64,000 nucleotides of DNA from Arenimonas fontis (GCF_008386465.1 NZ_VUOD01000007.1:46203-110202), one strand, 5' to 3'; shown: positions 18,920 to 29,738, counted from the stretch's first letter. The notes: a model not told the origin generated them from the letters alone. Program-made: numbers and translations.

Positions 18920-19291
18920 TCAGGCGCGGGCGGTCAGGGCCTCGACGAAGTCCACCAGCGGCTCCTGCTTGGGGTTGGGCAGGGAGCGGAAGGCCAGCAG
19001 CAGGCGCTCTTCCAGACCGCACTGGGCATAGAAGTTCAGGATCACGGCCGGGGTGTCCTCCGATGGATCCCCGCCCAGCCAGCGTTGGCCCCGGCCGGTG
19101 GCCAGCCATTCGAAGCTGACCGAGGTGGCCAGGGCGATCCTGGCCAGGTGCTCGGTGGTCGGGCAGGCCCCGTCCCGCCGTTCCCACTGGGCTACGGCGC
19201 TGCGGGCGACACCCACGGCGAAGGCCAGTTCCGACTGGGACATCGAAGCTCCCAGCCGGGCCTGGCGGATGCGGCTGAACAACTGCGTCAT
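18920..19291 (-). CDS. XRE-family helix-turn-helix transcriptional regulator
   Basis: A 123-residue protein from ATG 19291, preceded by a purine-rich GGGGAAAAAC. Residues 1-65 are a Cro/CI-type HTH (MSQSELAFAVGVARSAVAQW) with SFEWLATGRGQRWLGG after it. The C-terminal 45 residues form a short helical domain (CGLEERLLLAFRSLPNPKQE). It is monocistronic, between dsbD and groESL on the opposite strand to the chaperonins. Its target is unknown. Longer in-frame extensions through the upstream repeat tract are rejected because they have no ribosome site and poor composition. Confidence 0.85.
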   Translation of the reverse strand: MTQLFSRIRQARLGASMSQSELAFAVGVARSAVAQWERRDGACPTTEHLARIALATSVSFEWLATGRGQRWLGGDPSEDTPAVILNFYAQCGLEERLLLAFRSLPNPKQEPLVDFVEALTARA

Positions 19292-19590
19292 GTTTTTCCC
19301 CGAAGAGTGGTCCTGCAACCCCCTGGCCGGCAGGGCCCGTCTGACGCGGGCATCCTTGCCTGTGCGCCCGATGATGCAGGCGCGGCGGGCCCCGGAATCC
19401 GGGACGCCGGTCACGATTTTAGGCTCATGACGGCATGGCGCGGCAAGCGCGTGCCGGTGCCTGCCGGTCCCCCGCCTGAGGCGATCCGCGGCTGACGTCC
19501 GCGGCGGCGGGCCTTCCGTCCGCTCGCGCCTGGAAACTCGGGAATGCGTCGGCCGGCGCGGCGCCGTCGGGCCGTCGGGCCGGACGGCCC
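19292..19590. other. Gene-free stretch between XRE gene and 9-bp arrays
   Basis: No convincing gene. On the minus strand a TAAAAT hexamer at 19421-19416 may serve as -10 of the XRE gene, with a leader of about 118 bases that contains a small CCCCGGAATCCGGGG hairpin near 19390. Confidence 0.4.
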
Positions 19591-19635
19591 CGCGACCCTC
19601 GCGACCCTCGCGACCCTCGCGACCCTCGCGACCCC
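19591..19635. repeat. 9-bp tandem array A (unit cgcgaccct)
   Basis: Four perfect copies of cgcgaccct (19591-19626) and a fifth ending in c instead of t. Period 9. It runs directly into array B. Confidence 0.95.
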
Positions 19636-19695
19636 GACGGACCCGACGGACCCGACGGACCCGACGGACCCGACGGACCCGACGGACCCGACAGG
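19633..19695. repeat. 9-bp tandem array B (unit cccgacgga)
   Basis: Six perfect copies of cccgacgga (19633-19686) followed by a degenerate seventh (cccgacagg). The array ends 7 bp before the sigma-32-type promoter of groES. Confidence 0.95.
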
Positions 19696-19701
19696 GTGAC
19701 C

Positions 19702-19730
19702 CTTGAAACCGTCCCGAGCCCACCCCATCT
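19702..19730 (+). promoter_or_regulatory. Heat-shock (sigma-32 / RpoH) promoter of groESL
   Basis: CTTGAAA at 19702-19708, a 14-bp spacer, then CCCCATCT at 19723-19730. This matches the RpoH consensus (CTTGAA, 13-15 bp, CCCCATNT) almost perfectly. It would give a groES leader of about 110 bases that contains the CIRCE element. Confidence 0.85.
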
Positions 19731-19774
19731 GCCCGGCCGACCGCGCTGGCCCGGGGCTCCGGCCGCGCGTATCA

Positions 19775-19801
19775 TTGGCACTCACTGGGGCCGAGTGCTA
19801 A
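19775..19801 (+). promoter_or_regulatory. CIRCE operator (HrcA-binding inverted repeat)
   Basis: TTGGCACTC, 9 bp, GAGTGCTAA. The consensus is TTAGCACTC-N9-GAGTGCTAA, so there is one mismatch in the left arm and none in the right. It lies in the presumed 5' leader of groES, about 45 bp downstream of the sigma-32 -10 element. Confidence 0.93.
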
Positions 19802-19848
19802 CACACGCGGCCCATGTCATTGAACAAAAAGGGAAAACGAGGAAACCG

Positions 19849-20136
19849 ATGAACATCAAGCCGCTCTACGACCGCGTGGTCATCAAGCGTATGGAAGAGG
19901 AGAAGGTCTCCGCCGGCGGCATCGTCATCCCCGACACCGCGGCCGAAAAGCCGATCAAGGGCGAAGTGGTCGCCGTCGGTGAGGGCAAGGCCCTGGACAA
20001 CGGCAGCGTGCGCGCGCCGAAGGTCAAGAAGGGCGACAAGGTGCTGTTCGGCAAGTACGCCGGTACCGAAGTGAAGATCGACGGCACCGAGTACCTGGTG
20101 GTCAAGGAAGACGACATCCTGGCCATCTTCGGCTGA
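19849..20136 (+). CDS. groES: Co-chaperonin GroES
   Basis: A 95-residue GroES from ATG 19849 with a GAGGAAA site just upstream. It begins [18 protein letters not shown]; the mobile loop region [20 protein letters not shown] and the C-terminal [15 protein letters not shown] are intact. The heptameric lid caps the GroEL cavity and controls ATP-driven folding cycles. It lies 66 bp upstream of groEL on one heat-shock transcript controlled by the sigma-32-type promoter and CIRCE. Confidence 0.99.
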   Translation: MNIKPLYDRVVIKRMEEEKVSAGGIVIPDTAAEKPIKGEVVAVGEGKALDNGSVRAPKVKKGDKVLFGKYAGTEVKIDGTEYLVVKEDDILAIFG

Positions 20137-20184
20137 GTTCACGCCGGGCCGCGCCGTGCGCGGCCGGCACCCACACACGTTTGA

Positions 20185-21840
<1,656 letters not shown>

Positions 21841-21900
21841 GAGGTCCACGCCCTCTCCCCGGCCGCTCTCCCGCGACGGGAAGAGGGGAGGAAAGGCAAA

Positions 21901-21925
21901 GCCCTCTCCCCTTGCGGGAGAGGGC
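21901..21925. repeat. REP-like palindrome (GCCCTCTCCC / GGGAGAGGGC)
   Basis: A perfect 10-bp stem with a 5-nt loop downstream of groEL. A related, imperfect arrangement (ctctcccgcgacgggaagag) lies at about 21867-21886. Palindromes of this type are common extragenic repeats in this bacterial group and in pseudomonads. Confidence 0.6.
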
Positions 21926-21954
21926 TTGGGGAGAGCGGAAACCCCGCACTCCGC

Positions 21955-21985
21955 AAAGGCCCCGCTCCGGCGGGGCCTTTGTTTT
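21955..21985 (+). terminator. Rho-independent terminator of groESL
   Basis: Perfect 11-bp stem AAAGGCCCCGC / GCGGGGCCTTT with loop TCCG, followed by GTTTT. Confidence 0.92.
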
Positions 21986-22132
21986 CCCGGTGTCCCGCAT
22001 GCCGCCCCCGAGCCGTCGCCATCGGTCAAGGAATCGTCACCGGTGACCGAAACGCGGCCGCGGACATGGTGGTCCGGCTGTCCGTTCCGCTAGGCTTTGC
22101 GCGTATACCGGGGCTCACGAGGGAGCACTGCA

Positions 22133-23347
22133 GTGACCGGACCCCAGCCGGCGGCCGATGCCGCCCAGACCCTGGCGGCGCGCATCGCCGCGCTGGACAC
22201 CCCGTCCGCCCTGGCCCGGCTGGAGAACGCCGATGCCGGCGAGGCGGCCCGCGCGCTCGCCAGCCTGCCGCCGGCCCGCGCCAACGATCTGCTGTCGGCC
22301 ATGCCGGCGGCCCGTCGCGAGGCGGTCATGGCCGCAGCCCCGGCCGGCACCGACTGGGCCGATGCCCAGCGTTATCCGGAAGGCAGCGTCGGCCGCCTGC
22401 TCGAGGATCCGCCGGCGGTGTTCACCGGCGACATCCGGGTCGGCGAGGCGGTGGACGCCCTGCGCGAAGTGCTCAAGACCCGCATGGTCACCTACCTGTG
22501 GGTGGTGGACGAAGGGCAGCGGTTGCGGGGTGTGGTCGCCTTTCGCGAGCTGCTTTACGCCGGGCGCGAGCGCCGTCTGGACGAGGTGATGATCGCCTCG
22601 CCGTTTTTCCTGCGACCCGCCATGCCGCTGGTCGAGGCCATGCGCGAGGTGGTGACCCGGCACTACCCGGTCTACCCGGTCTGCGAGGACGACGGCCGCC
22701 TGGTCGGCCAGGTGCGCGGGCAGGTGCTGTTCGAACAGCAGGCCTTCGAGATTTCGGCCCAGGCCGGCGCCATGGTCGGCGTCGAGAAGGAGGAGCGCCT
22801 GGCCACGCCCTTGTGGCGCAGCTTCAAGTTCCGCAATCCGTGGCTGCTGCTGAACCTGCTGACGGTGTTCGTCGCGGCGGCCGTGGTCGGCTACTTCGAG
22901 GACACGATCAACCGGGTGGTGGTCCTGGCGGTGTTCCTGCCGGTGCTGGGCGGGCAGAGCGGCAACCTGGGCGCGCAGTCGCTGGCGGTGATGCTGCGCG
23001 GCATGACCCTGGGCGAGCTGAAGATGACCCGGATCGCCGGCATCGTCGTCAAGGAATCCATGCTGGGCCTGCTCAACGGGGCCGTCACCGGCGCCCTGGC
23101 GGGTGCCGCGATGTACTGGGTGGTGGCCCGCGACGGCGGCGGCGATGCCCTCGCCCTGGGCCTGATCACCCTGGCGGCGATGGCGCTGAGTTGCATGGTG
23201 GCGGGCCTGGCGGGATGCACGATCCCCTTGCTGCTCAAGCGCCTGGGTGCCGATCCCGCCACCGCCTCCAGCATCTTCCTGACCACGCTGACGGACGTCG
23301 TGAGCATGGGCAGCTTCCTTGGCCTGGTGACCTGGTGGCTGCTCTGA
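22133..23347 (+). CDS. mgtE: MgtE-family magnesium transporter
   Basis: A 404-residue protein from GTG 22133; GAGGGAG 7 bases upstream decides this start over an upstream TTG. The N-terminal helical MgtE_N segment is short (1-75). Two CBS domains follow (about 80-210, PPAVFTGDIRVGEAVDALRE and VYPVCEDDGRLVGQ). The five-helix channel domain (about 240-404) carries the signature FLPVLGGQSGNLGAQSLAVM. MgtE is an Mg2+-gated Mg2+ channel whose cytoplasmic domains close the pore when Mg2+ is plentiful. It is monocistronic with its own terminator. Confidence 0.93.
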   Translation: MTGPQPAADAAQTLAARIAALDTPSALARLENADAGEAARALASLPPARANDLLSAMPAARREAVMAAAPAGTDWADAQRYPEGSVGRLLEDPPAVFTGDIRVGEAVDALREVLKTRMVTYLWVVDEGQRLRGVVAFRELLYAGRERRLDEVMIASPFFLRPAMPLVEAMREVVTRHYPVYPVCEDDGRLVGQVRGQVLFEQQAFEISAQAGAMVGVEKEERLATPLWRSFKFRNPWLLLNLLTVFVAAAVVGYFEDTINRVVVLAVFLPVLGGQSGNLGAQSLAVMLRGMTLGELKMTRIAGIVVKESMLGLLNGAVTGALAGAAMYWVVARDGGGDALALGLITLAAMALSCMVAGLAGCTIPLLLKRLGADPATASSIFLTTLTDVVSMGSFLGLVTWWLL

Positions 23348-23434
23348 TGCATCCGATGCTGCACTGCAACGTGCATCCCCGCGGCGGGGCGGCGCAGGAT
23401 GCCAGCGCTTCCGACGTGGGGGAGGGAGCGGAAG

Positions 23435-23470
23435 GCCCGCAGCTGCTGTAGCGCTGCGGGCTTTTCTTTT
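23435..23470 (+). terminator. Rho-independent terminator downstream of mgtE
   Basis: Stem GCCCGCAGC / GCTGCGGGC with a 9-nt loop, followed by TTTTCTTTT. No gene is seen in the 289 bp between mgtE and glnE. Confidence 0.85.
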
Positions 23471-23624
23471 CCGGCCTGCCTGCGGTCGCCTCCGCCCTGG
23501 CAATCTCGCCCGCCGCGCGAGCCCTGCGCTCGGCTTCCACCGGCGATAGCCCCCGCAAGCGCAGGCACACGCCGGAGCGGGGGAGGGCAAGCCGGCCGCT
23601 CGATGCAGCGCGCTACGGCCGTGC

Positions 23625-23630
23625 AAGAAT
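23625..23630 (+). promoter_or_regulatory. Candidate -10 box (AAGAAT) for a leaderless glnE transcript
   Basis: AAGAAT ends 6 nt before the glnE ATG at 23637. No Shine-Dalgarno sequence is present in the intervening CGCCGC. The -35 region is not recognisable. Confidence 0.35.
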
Positions 23631-23636
23631 CGCCGC

Positions 23637-26447
23637 ATGTCGCCACCACAGGATCCCGAGGCCGCCCTGTCGGCCCTGATCGAGCGTGCCCTGGCCCGGC
23701 TGGCCGAGCGCGATGCCGAGGCCCTGGCCGAACCGGCCCGCGCCGAACGTCTTGCCCGCCTGGCCACCTGCAGCGACTTCGCCCTGGACACGCTCTGCCG
23801 CCAGCCCGGCCTGGCGGCGCGTCTGGACGAGCCGGCGCAGTCACCACCATCGCTGGCGCCCGGCGAAGAGGGCGACTGGCCCGCCCGCCTGCGTCGCTGG
23901 CGCGCCGCCGAATCCACCCGCCTGATCTGGCGCGACCTGCACGGCCTGGACCAGGTGGACGCCACCCTGGCCGGCAGCAGCCGTATCGCAGAACAGGCGC
24001 TGCAGGCCGGCGTGTCGGCACTGTCGGCGCAAATGGCCGAACGCCACGGCCGGGTCCGCGACGGCGCCGGCCGCGAACAGCGGCTGATCGTGTTCGGCCT
24101 GGGCAAGCTCGGTGGCGGCGAACTGAACTTCAGCTCCGACGTGGACCTGGTCTACGCCTATCGCGAGCCGGGGCAGAGCGACGGCGCCCGGCCGCTGGAC
24201 GCCGAGGCCTGGTTCACCCGGCTGGGACAGCGCCTGGCGCAACTGTTGGGCGATACCACCGCCGACGGTTTCTGCCACCGCGTGGACCTGCGCTTGCGGC
24301 CTTTCGGCGGTTCGGGCCGGCTGGCCCTGAGCTTCAATGCCATGGAGCAGTACTTCCAGCGCGAGGGCCGCGACTGGGAACGTTACGCCTGGATCAAGGC
24401 GCGGCCGGTGGCCGGCGACATCGAGGCCGGCGAGGAACTGCTGCGCACCCTGCGACCCTTCGTCTATCGCCGCTACCTCGATTACAACGCGATCGATGGC
24501 CTGCGCGAGATGAAGGCGCTGATCGCCGCCGAAGTGCAGAAGCGCGAGCTGGCCGACGACCTCAAGCTGGGCCCGGGCGGCATCCGCGAAATCGAGTTCC
24601 TGGTGCAGTGCCTGCAACTGATCCGTGGCGGCCGCGAACCGGCCTTGCGGCAACGCGCGCTGCTGCCAGCCTTGTCGGCGCTGGCGCAGGCCGGCCACAT
24701 CGCCGCGGCCACCGCCACGCGCCTGGCCGAGGCCTACCGCTACCTGCGCCGGCTGGAGAACCGCGTGCAGATGCTGGCCGACCAGCAGGTGCATGCGCTG
24801 CCGGAGGATCCGCTGGCCCGCCTGCGCATCGCCCGTGGTCTCGGCTATCCGGACACGGCGGCGATGCAGTCCGAACTCGACGGCCATCGCGCCGTGGTGG
24901 CCGGGGAATTCGCCGGCCTGCTGGAAGCGCGCCGCCGCCGCCGCGGCGAAACCGGCGCCCTGGCGCAGTACTGGCGCGCTCTGCCCGAGGGCGGCGATCC
25001 GCGGGTGCTGGCCGAGGCCGGCTTCGACGATGCCGAGGGGCTGGACCAGGCCTTGCGCGATTTCGCCGCCTCGCCGGCGGTGCGCACGCTGTCGGAGCGC
25101 GGCCGCAAGCGTCTGGACCAAGTGCTTCCGGACCTGCTCGGCACCGCCGCCCGCGGCCCCGCGCCCGATGCCGCGGTGCCGCGCGCGCTGGCCCTGCTGC
25201 AGGCCATCACCCGTCGCACCGCCTATCTCGCGCTGCTGGAGGAACAGCCGGCGGCCCTGGCCCGCCTGGTGGACGTGTCGGCACGCAGCGCCCTGCTCTC
25301 CGAACGCCTCGCCGAACACCCGTTGCTGCTGGACGAACTGCTGGACGCGCGCGCCGCCGGGCCGATCCCCGATGAGGCGGACATGCCGACCCTGGTCGCC
25401 CAGGCGGTCGCGGGCGCGCCGGATGGCGACCCCGAGGCGGTGCTGCAGGCGCTCAACGAACAGCGTCAGGCCATCGCCTTCCGCCTGGCCCTGGCCTTGC
25501 TGGGCGAACGCCTGGCGCCGGCGGAGGCGGCGCGCCGCCTGGCCGCGCTGGCGGAAGCCGTGCTGGCGGAAGCCTTGCGCCTGGCCGAGGCCGACGTGAG
25601 CGCCCAGCACGGCCGCGTGCCCGGCGCCGGCCTGGCGGTGATCGGCTACGGCAGCCTGGGCGGGCGCGAGCTCGGCTTCGGTTCCGATCTCGATCTGGTC
25701 TTCCTGCACGACGCGCCGGCCGAGGCGCACTCCGATGGCGCGCGCCCGCTGGACGCCGGCCGCTGGTTCGCCCGCCTGGCGCAGCGCCTGGTCAGCCTGC
25801 TGGGCACGGTCACCGCCGCCGGCAAGCTCTACGACGTGGATGTGCGCCTGCGTCCGGACGGCGCCAAGGGCATGCTGGTGTCCAGCCTGGACAGCTTCGC
25901 CGCCTACCAGCGCGAGCGCGCCTGGACCTGGGAGCGCCAGGCCCTGGTGCGGGCCCGCGCCATCGCCGGCGCGCCGGCGGTGTGCGCCGCCTTCGACCGG
26001 ATCCGGGCCGAAACCCTGGCCACGCCGCGCGAGCGGCAGACCCTGCGCGAGGAGGTGCAGGCGATGCGCCGGCGCATGCGCGCCGAGCTCGATCGCAGCC
26101 GTCCCGGCCGCTTCGATCTCAAACAGGGCGAGGGCGGGCTGGTGGATCTGGAGTTCCTGCTGCAGGCCCTGGTGCTGGAGCATGCGCCGGCGCGGCCGGA
26201 CTGGCGGGTGCCCGGCGACACGCCCTCGCTGCTGCGCGAACTCGCTGCGGCGGGGCTGTTGCCAGAGGCCGAAGCCCTGGCGCAGGCGCACGCGCTGCTG
26301 GTCGGTCTGGGCCTGGAATGCACCCTCGACCGGCGACCGCGGCTGGTGTCGCCCGATCAGGCCCTGGAGCAGGCGCGGGCGAGGGTAATGGCCGCCTGCG
26401 CGCGTGCCGGCCTGGCCTTCACGGCGGCGGAAGCGGCCGGCTCATAG
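23637..26447 (+). CDS. glnE: Bifunctional glutamine synthetase adenylyltransferase / deadenylase
   Basis: A 936-residue protein (E. coli 946). It contains two nucleotidyltransferase domains, each with a G/N-S-D-x-D centre: [12 protein letters not shown] near residue 165 and [13 protein letters not shown] near 682. The helical GlnD_UR_UTase-type domains follow each. The N-terminal domain removes AMP from glutamine synthetase and the C-terminal domain adds it, under control of PII protein. Its last 6 bp overlap the end of the convergent ELM1-like gene, leaving no room for a terminator. Confidence 0.97.
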   Translation: MSPPQDPEAALSALIERALARLAERDAEALAEPARAERLARLATCSDFALDTLCRQPGLAARLDEPAQSPPSLAPGEEGDWPARLRRWRAAESTRLIWRDLHGLDQVDATLAGSSRIAEQALQAGVSALSAQMAERHGRVRDGAGREQRLIVFGLGKLGGGELNFSSDVDLVYAYREPGQSDGARPLDAEAWFTRLGQRLAQLLGDTTADGFCHRVDLRLRPFGGSGRLALSFNAMEQYFQREGRDWERYAWIKARPVAGDIEAGEELLRTLRPFVYRRYLDYNAIDGLREMKALIAAEVQKRELADDLKLGPGGIREIEFLVQCLQLIRGGREPALRQRALLPALSALAQAGHIAAATATRLAEAYRYLRRLENRVQMLADQQVHALPEDPLARLRIARGLGYPDTAAMQSELDGHRAVVAGEFAGLLEARRRRRGETGALAQYWRALPEGGDPRVLAEAGFDDAEGLDQALRDFAASPAVRTLSERGRKRLDQVLPDLLGTAARGPAPDAAVPRALALLQAITRRTAYLALLEEQPAALARLVDVSARSALLSERLAEHPLLLDELLDARAAGPIPDEADMPTLVAQAVAGAPDGDPEAVLQALNEQRQAIAFRLALALLGERLAPAEAARRLAALAEAVLAEALRLAEADVSAQHGRVPGAGLAVIGYGSLGGRELGFGSDLDLVFLHDAPAEAHSDGARPLDAGRWFARLAQRLVSLLGTVTAAGKLYDVDVRLRPDGAKGMLVSSLDSFAAYQRERAWTWERQALVRARAIAGAPAVCAAFDRIRAETLATPRERQTLREEVQAMRRRMRAELDRSRPGRFDLKQGEGGLVDLEFLLQALVLEHAPARPDWRVPGDTPSLLRELAAAGLLPEAEALAQAHALLVGLGLECTLDRRPRLVSPDQALEQARARVMAACARAGLAFTAAEAAGS

Positions 26448-27392
26448 GCCCAGACGCTGGCGCACCAGGGCGGCGATCCGGGCGGTTTCGCGCAGCGGTT
26501 CGGCGACGAAATGCTCGGGCCGCTCGCCGAGCGGCCGGATCCGCCCGCGCGCGGCCAAGCCGTCGAGGAAACGGCGGACGCGGCCGGTGGCCAGGTCGGG
26601 GCGGGCGACGAATACCGGGACGAGGGTGGCGCAGGCCTCGGAGACCATGTTCACCGAATCGGGTGTGCAGACGATGCGGTCGGCCCAGGCCAGCGCGGCC
26701 GCGTAGGGATTGTCCCCGTCTCCAGGACCGAGCCAGCACAGGCCGGGGCCGGGTTCGGCCAGTTCGCGCGCGGCGGCGCCCAGGACCGGCGGCGTGCGCC
26801 GGGAGCCGACCAGCAACAGGCTGCCGCCTTCGGCGCGCCGCCAGGCGGACAGTTGCCGGAACATCTGCGCGACCGCGCCGGCGCCGAGGGGCACGGCCCG
26901 GGTCGGTCCGCCCAGCAAGACCGCGGTGCGCGGGCCGGGCAGGGTTCCCGGCCCGGGCCGGTTCCGGCGCGCCTCGGCCAGCCACAGATCGTCCACGGGA
27001 TTCAGGCTGCCGCACAGCGTGAGCACGTTGGGGCCGTCCAGGCCATCGTGCTCGGGCGCCACCAGCAGATCCCAATGGCGCGGCGGGATGCGCGGATCCA
27101 GTACCTGAACCACCGCGGCGCCGCGTTCGCGCAGCAGGCGGGTGGCCAGGGCGGCGCGGCGGGCGCAGCCGATGCCCAGGCGCGGCGGCGCCCGCAGCAT
27201 CCGCGCGAACTCCTCGCCGAAGGCGCGTCCGGCGCCGGGCAGCCGGCGCGGCGCCAGCCAGGACCAGGGCGCGCGCGCGCGCAGTTCGATCTCGCGGCAG
27301 TCGGCGAACAGGGCGCCGGCCAGCGCCAGCGCCTGCCGGCGGTGGCCGGCGACGCCGTCATGCAGGGCCCAGCAGGAAACGGGGGCGGCCAT
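26442..27392 (-). CDS. Mitochondrial-fission ELM1 family protein (DUF1022)
   Basis: A 316-residue protein from ATG 27392. It begins [21 protein letters not shown], the family's N-terminal signature. [20 protein letters not shown] and [12 protein letters not shown] are the glycosyltransferase-B-like motifs of the family. Plant ELM1 acts in mitochondrial division. The bacterial members are unstudied but sit near LPS genes in many proteobacteria and have a GT-B-like fold, so a nucleotide-sugar or lipid-linked sugar role is possible (inference). It overlaps glnE by 6 bp at the 3' end. Confidence 0.85.
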   Translation of the reverse strand: MAAPVSCWALHDGVAGHRRQALALAGALFADCREIELRARAPWSWLAPRRLPGAGRAFGEEFARMLRAPPRLGIGCARRAALATRLLRERGAAVVQVLDPRIPPRHWDLLVAPEHDGLDGPNVLTLCGSLNPVDDLWLAEARRNRPGPGTLPGPRTAVLLGGPTRAVPLGAGAVAQMFRQLSAWRRAEGGSLLLVGSRRTPPVLGAAARELAEPGPGLCWLGPGDGDNPYAAALAWADRIVCTPDSVNMVSEACATLVPVFVARPDLATGRVRRFLDGLAARGRIRPLGERPEHFVAEPLRETARIAALVRQRLGL

Positions 27393-27410
27393 GGCGCGCA
27401 GCCTAGCCGC

Positions 27411-27442
27411 AAAGGCGCCGGCCGCGCGAGGGCGGCCGGCGC
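27411..27442 (-). terminator. Possible terminator for the secreted-protein gene
   Basis: An 11-bp perfect stem GCGCCGGCCGC / GCGGCCGGCGC with a 6-nt loop. Read leftward it is followed by only CTTTG, so the U-tract is weak. Confidence 0.4.
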
Positions 27443-27454
27443 GTCGGAGCCGGA

Positions 27455-28156
27455 TCAGTCGCCGGTGAAGCGGGTGCCGAAGTACACGCTGGCCGACTCG
27501 ATCATCCGGGCGGTGCCGGCGATGTCCATGTGGATGGTGATCGGCTCGCGGAAGAAGTCGCGGGCCTGGGCCGGGCTCAGGCCGTAGCTGAGCTCGAGCG
27601 AACGGCGGCTGAGCAGGCCGGCGATGCAGGCGCGGGTGAAGGTCAGTTGCTCCGATTCGTAACTGCCGTCCGGAATCGAGGCGAACTTGGCGAACGAGCT
27701 CAGCGGCAGTTCGAGCTCGCCGCCGAAGGGCAGCCCCGTAATCGGATTGATCAGGGTCGGATCGTCCAGCACCGGGCTCTGGATGCGGTAGATCGGGTAG
27801 GCCCGGAACTGCATGTCCTGGGTCGCACCGGTGGTGTTGCCGGCGGTGTAGAAGACGATCGGCGTCTGCCAGTGGCAGAGCAGCGAGCGTGTGCTGCGCC
27901 TGGGCAGGGCGATGCTGCCGACGTCGTTGACGCGGAAGCTGGTCGGCGCCGGCGCCGGGTTGAGCGTCACGCAGGTGCCGGTCGGGTCGCCGGTGCAGTC
28001 CGGCTCGAGGGTGACGGAGCCGTCCATCAGGCCCAGCCACTTGAGGTTCCGGCCGAAGGAATCGGCATCGCCGACTTCTTCCGGGGTGGGCGCGGCCAGG
28101 GCGGGCCCGGCCAGCAGGGGCAACAGCAGGGACAGGAACAGGGGATGCATGCGCAT
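27455..28156 (-). CDS. Secreted protein of unknown function
   Basis: A 233-residue protein from ATG 28156 with GGAG 10 bases upstream. Residues 1-22 are a clear signal peptide (LFLSLLLPLLAGPALA, cleavage after ALA). The mature part has four cysteines (EPDCTGDPTGTC, SLLCHWQ, TRACIAG) and a beta-rich middle with DVGSIALPRRSTRSLLCHWQ and QDMQFRAYPIYRIQSPVL. The end includes ITIHMDIAGTARMIESASVY. No family is recognised. It has no partner gene on its strand; the upstream 259 bp hold no other gene. Confidence 0.7.
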   Translation of the reverse strand: MRMHPLFLSLLLPLLAGPALAAPTPEEVGDADSFGRNLKWLGLMDGSVTLEPDCTGDPTGTCVTLNPAPAPTSFRVNDVGSIALPRRSTRSLLCHWQTPIVFYTAGNTTGATQDMQFRAYPIYRIQSPVLDDPTLINPITGLPFGGELELPLSSFAKFASIPDGSYESEQLTFTRACIAGLLSRRSLELSYGLSPAQARDFFREPITIHMDIAGTARMIESASVYFGTRFTGD

Positions 28157-28379
28157 GGCAAAGGTCTCCAGGGAGGTTCGGGGGTGTTGCCGGGGAGCGT
28201 GGGGGGCGTCTCGCCCATTTCCACTTACGCGCTTGCGGGGGAAAGAAGGCCGCCGCGGGAGGACCGGCGGCGAACGGATGCCGGCGGGCGTGCCGGCCAC
28301 GCCGGCGACCAGGCCGGCCCCGGAACCTCCGGACATGCCCGGCGGGCGCGGGCCGAAACGGCGGCCGGCCGGTCCGGTG

Positions 28380-28385
28380 TAGAAT
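28380..28385 (+). promoter_or_regulatory. Candidate -10 box (TAGAAT) for the zf-CHCC / LPS gene cluster
   Basis: TAGAAT 30 bp upstream of the ATG at 28416, in the gap between divergent genes. No good -35 box is seen. Confidence 0.4.
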
Positions 28386-28415
28386 GCCCGGCCGGATTTC
28401 ACGGGACCGCCCACG

Positions 28416-28619
28416 ATGCTGCGCACTGACACCGCCACCCCCCGCGTGCCCGCCAATGCCCAGCGCCGTTACGAGGTCGGCCGGGCCGAGCTGCCGCTGT
28501 GCTGTCCGACCCCGGCGATGGCGCTGTGGAACTCGCATCCGCGCGTGTACCTGCCGATCGAGGCGACCGGCGAGGCCACCTGCCCCTACTGCGGCGCCCA
28601 CTTCGTCCTGAAGGACTGA
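28416..28619 (+). CDS. Zinc-finger domain protein, zf-CHCC family (COG4391)
   Basis: A 67-residue protein related to the NDUFS6 subunit of mitochondrial complex I. The ligands are visible: Cys in LPLCCPTP, His in SHPRVYLPIE and the C-terminal CPYCGAHFVL. In bacteria this small protein is usually found alone near LPS or nucleotide genes and its role is unknown. It is the first gene of a rightward cluster, 12 bp upstream of the glycosyltransferase. Confidence 0.9.
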   Translation: MLRTDTATPRVPANAQRRYEVGRAELPLCCPTPAMALWNSHPRVYLPIEATGEATCPYCGAHFVLKD

Positions 28620-28631
28620 CGGCGCTCCGCC

Positions 28632-29738
28632 TTGCCTCGCCGCACCATCGTCCAGTTGCTGCCGGCGCTGCACAGCGGCGGCGTCGAACGCTCCACCCTC
28701 GAGATCGCCGCCGCCCTGGTGGCGGCGGGGCATCGCAGCATCGTCATCTCCGCCGGTGGCCGGCTGGTGCCCCTGCTGGAGCGCGAGGGCAGCGAACACA
28801 TCGCCCTGCCGGTCGGCGTCAAGTCGCTGCGCATCGTCGCCACGGCCAGCCGCCTGCGGCGGACGCTGGCCGAGCTGAAACCCGACCTGGTGCACGTGCG
28901 CTCGCGCCTGCCGGCCTGGTGCCTGCGCCTGGCCCTGCGCGGGCTGGAATCGCCGCCGCCCGTGGTCAGCACCGTGCACGGCCTGAACTCGCCCGGCCGC
29001 TACAGCGGCATCATGACCCGGGCCGAACGCATCATCTGCGTGTCGCAGACCGTGCGCGCGCACGTGCTGCGGCATTGGCCGGCCACCGATCCGGACCGGT
29101 TGCGGGTGATCGAACGCGGCATCGATCCCTCGCAGTTTCCGCGCGGCCACCAGGCTTCGGAGGCCTGGCTTCGGCGCCTGCACGGCGAACACCCGGAGCT
29201 GCGCGGCGGTCGCCTGCTGCTGCTGCCCGGTCGTGGTACCCGGCTCAAGGGCCATGCCGACGCGGTGCGCCTGCTGGCCGCGCTGCGCGCCGCCGGCGAG
29301 GACGCACGCCTGTGGCTGCTGGGCGCGGACGAACCCGGCCGCAGGCCTTACCTGGCGGAGATCGAGCGACTGGCGTGGCAACTCGGCGTGCGCTCGGCCC
29401 TGGCCATCAGCGCTCCCCGCGACGACGTGCGCGAAGCCTATGCCGCGGCCGATCTGGTGCTGCAGCTCTCGGGCAAGCCGGAAGCCTTCGGCCGCACCGT
29501 GCTGGAAGCGCTGTCGGTGGGCCGGCCGGTGCTGGGCTGGGACCATGGCGGCGTCGGCGAACTGCTGCAGGCGCTGTATCCGGCCGGCGCCGTGCCGCTG
29601 CACGACATGGACGGCCTGACCGCCGCCGCCCGACGCCTGCTGGCCGCACCCGCGCCGATGCCGGTTACCATCCCCCAGACTCTCGCCGCGATGCAGGCGG
29701 CCACCCTGCGCGTCCATGACGAACTCCTCGCCGACTGA
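28632..29738 (+). CDS. GT4-family glycosyltransferase (LPS/glycan biosynthesis)
   Basis: A 368-residue GT-B enzyme starting at TTG 28632 (reads LPRRTIVQLLPALHSGGVER). No ATG or GTG better fits the family start. The N-terminal acceptor domain holds PALHSGGVERSTLEIA and DLVHVRSRLPAWC. The C-terminal nucleotide-sugar domain carries LLLLPGRGTRLKGH and the EX7E-type segment KPEAFGRTVLEALSVGRPV. It probably adds a sugar to the LPS core or to an undecaprenyl-linked glycan in the cytoplasm. Its 3' end overlaps the ligase gene by 23 bp. Confidence 0.9.
   Translation: MPRRTIVQLLPALHSGGVERSTLEIAAALVAAGHRSIVISAGGRLVPLLEREGSEHIALPVGVKSLRIVATASRLRRTLAELKPDLVHVRSRLPAWCLRLALRGLESPPPVVSTVHGLNSPGRYSGIMTRAERIICVSQTVRAHVLRHWPATDPDRLRVIERGIDPSQFPRGHQASEAWLRRLHGEHPELRGGRLLLLPGRGTRLKGHADAVRLLAALRAAGEDARLWLLGADEPGRRPYLAEIERLAWQLGVRSALAISAPRDDVREAYAAADLVLQLSGKPEAFGRTVLEALSVGRPVLGWDHGGVGELLQALYPAGAVPLHDMDGLTAAARRLLAAPAPMPVTIPQTLAAMQAATLRVHDELLAD

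Noticed and set aside
19591..19695. CRISPR-like repeat array
   Set aside because: Units are 9 bp with no spacers; no cas genes are nearby. Simple tandem repeats.
19425..19781. Collagen-like Gly-Pro-Ser / Gly-Ser-Arg repeat ORF on the minus strand
   Set aside because: It is produced by the 9-bp arrays, which are open in all three leftward frames. No ribosome site or conserved ends, and it crosses the groES promoter.
23348..23636. Possible small RNA or gene between mgtE and glnE
   Set aside because: Only a terminator hairpin is convincing; no promoter or ORF stands out.
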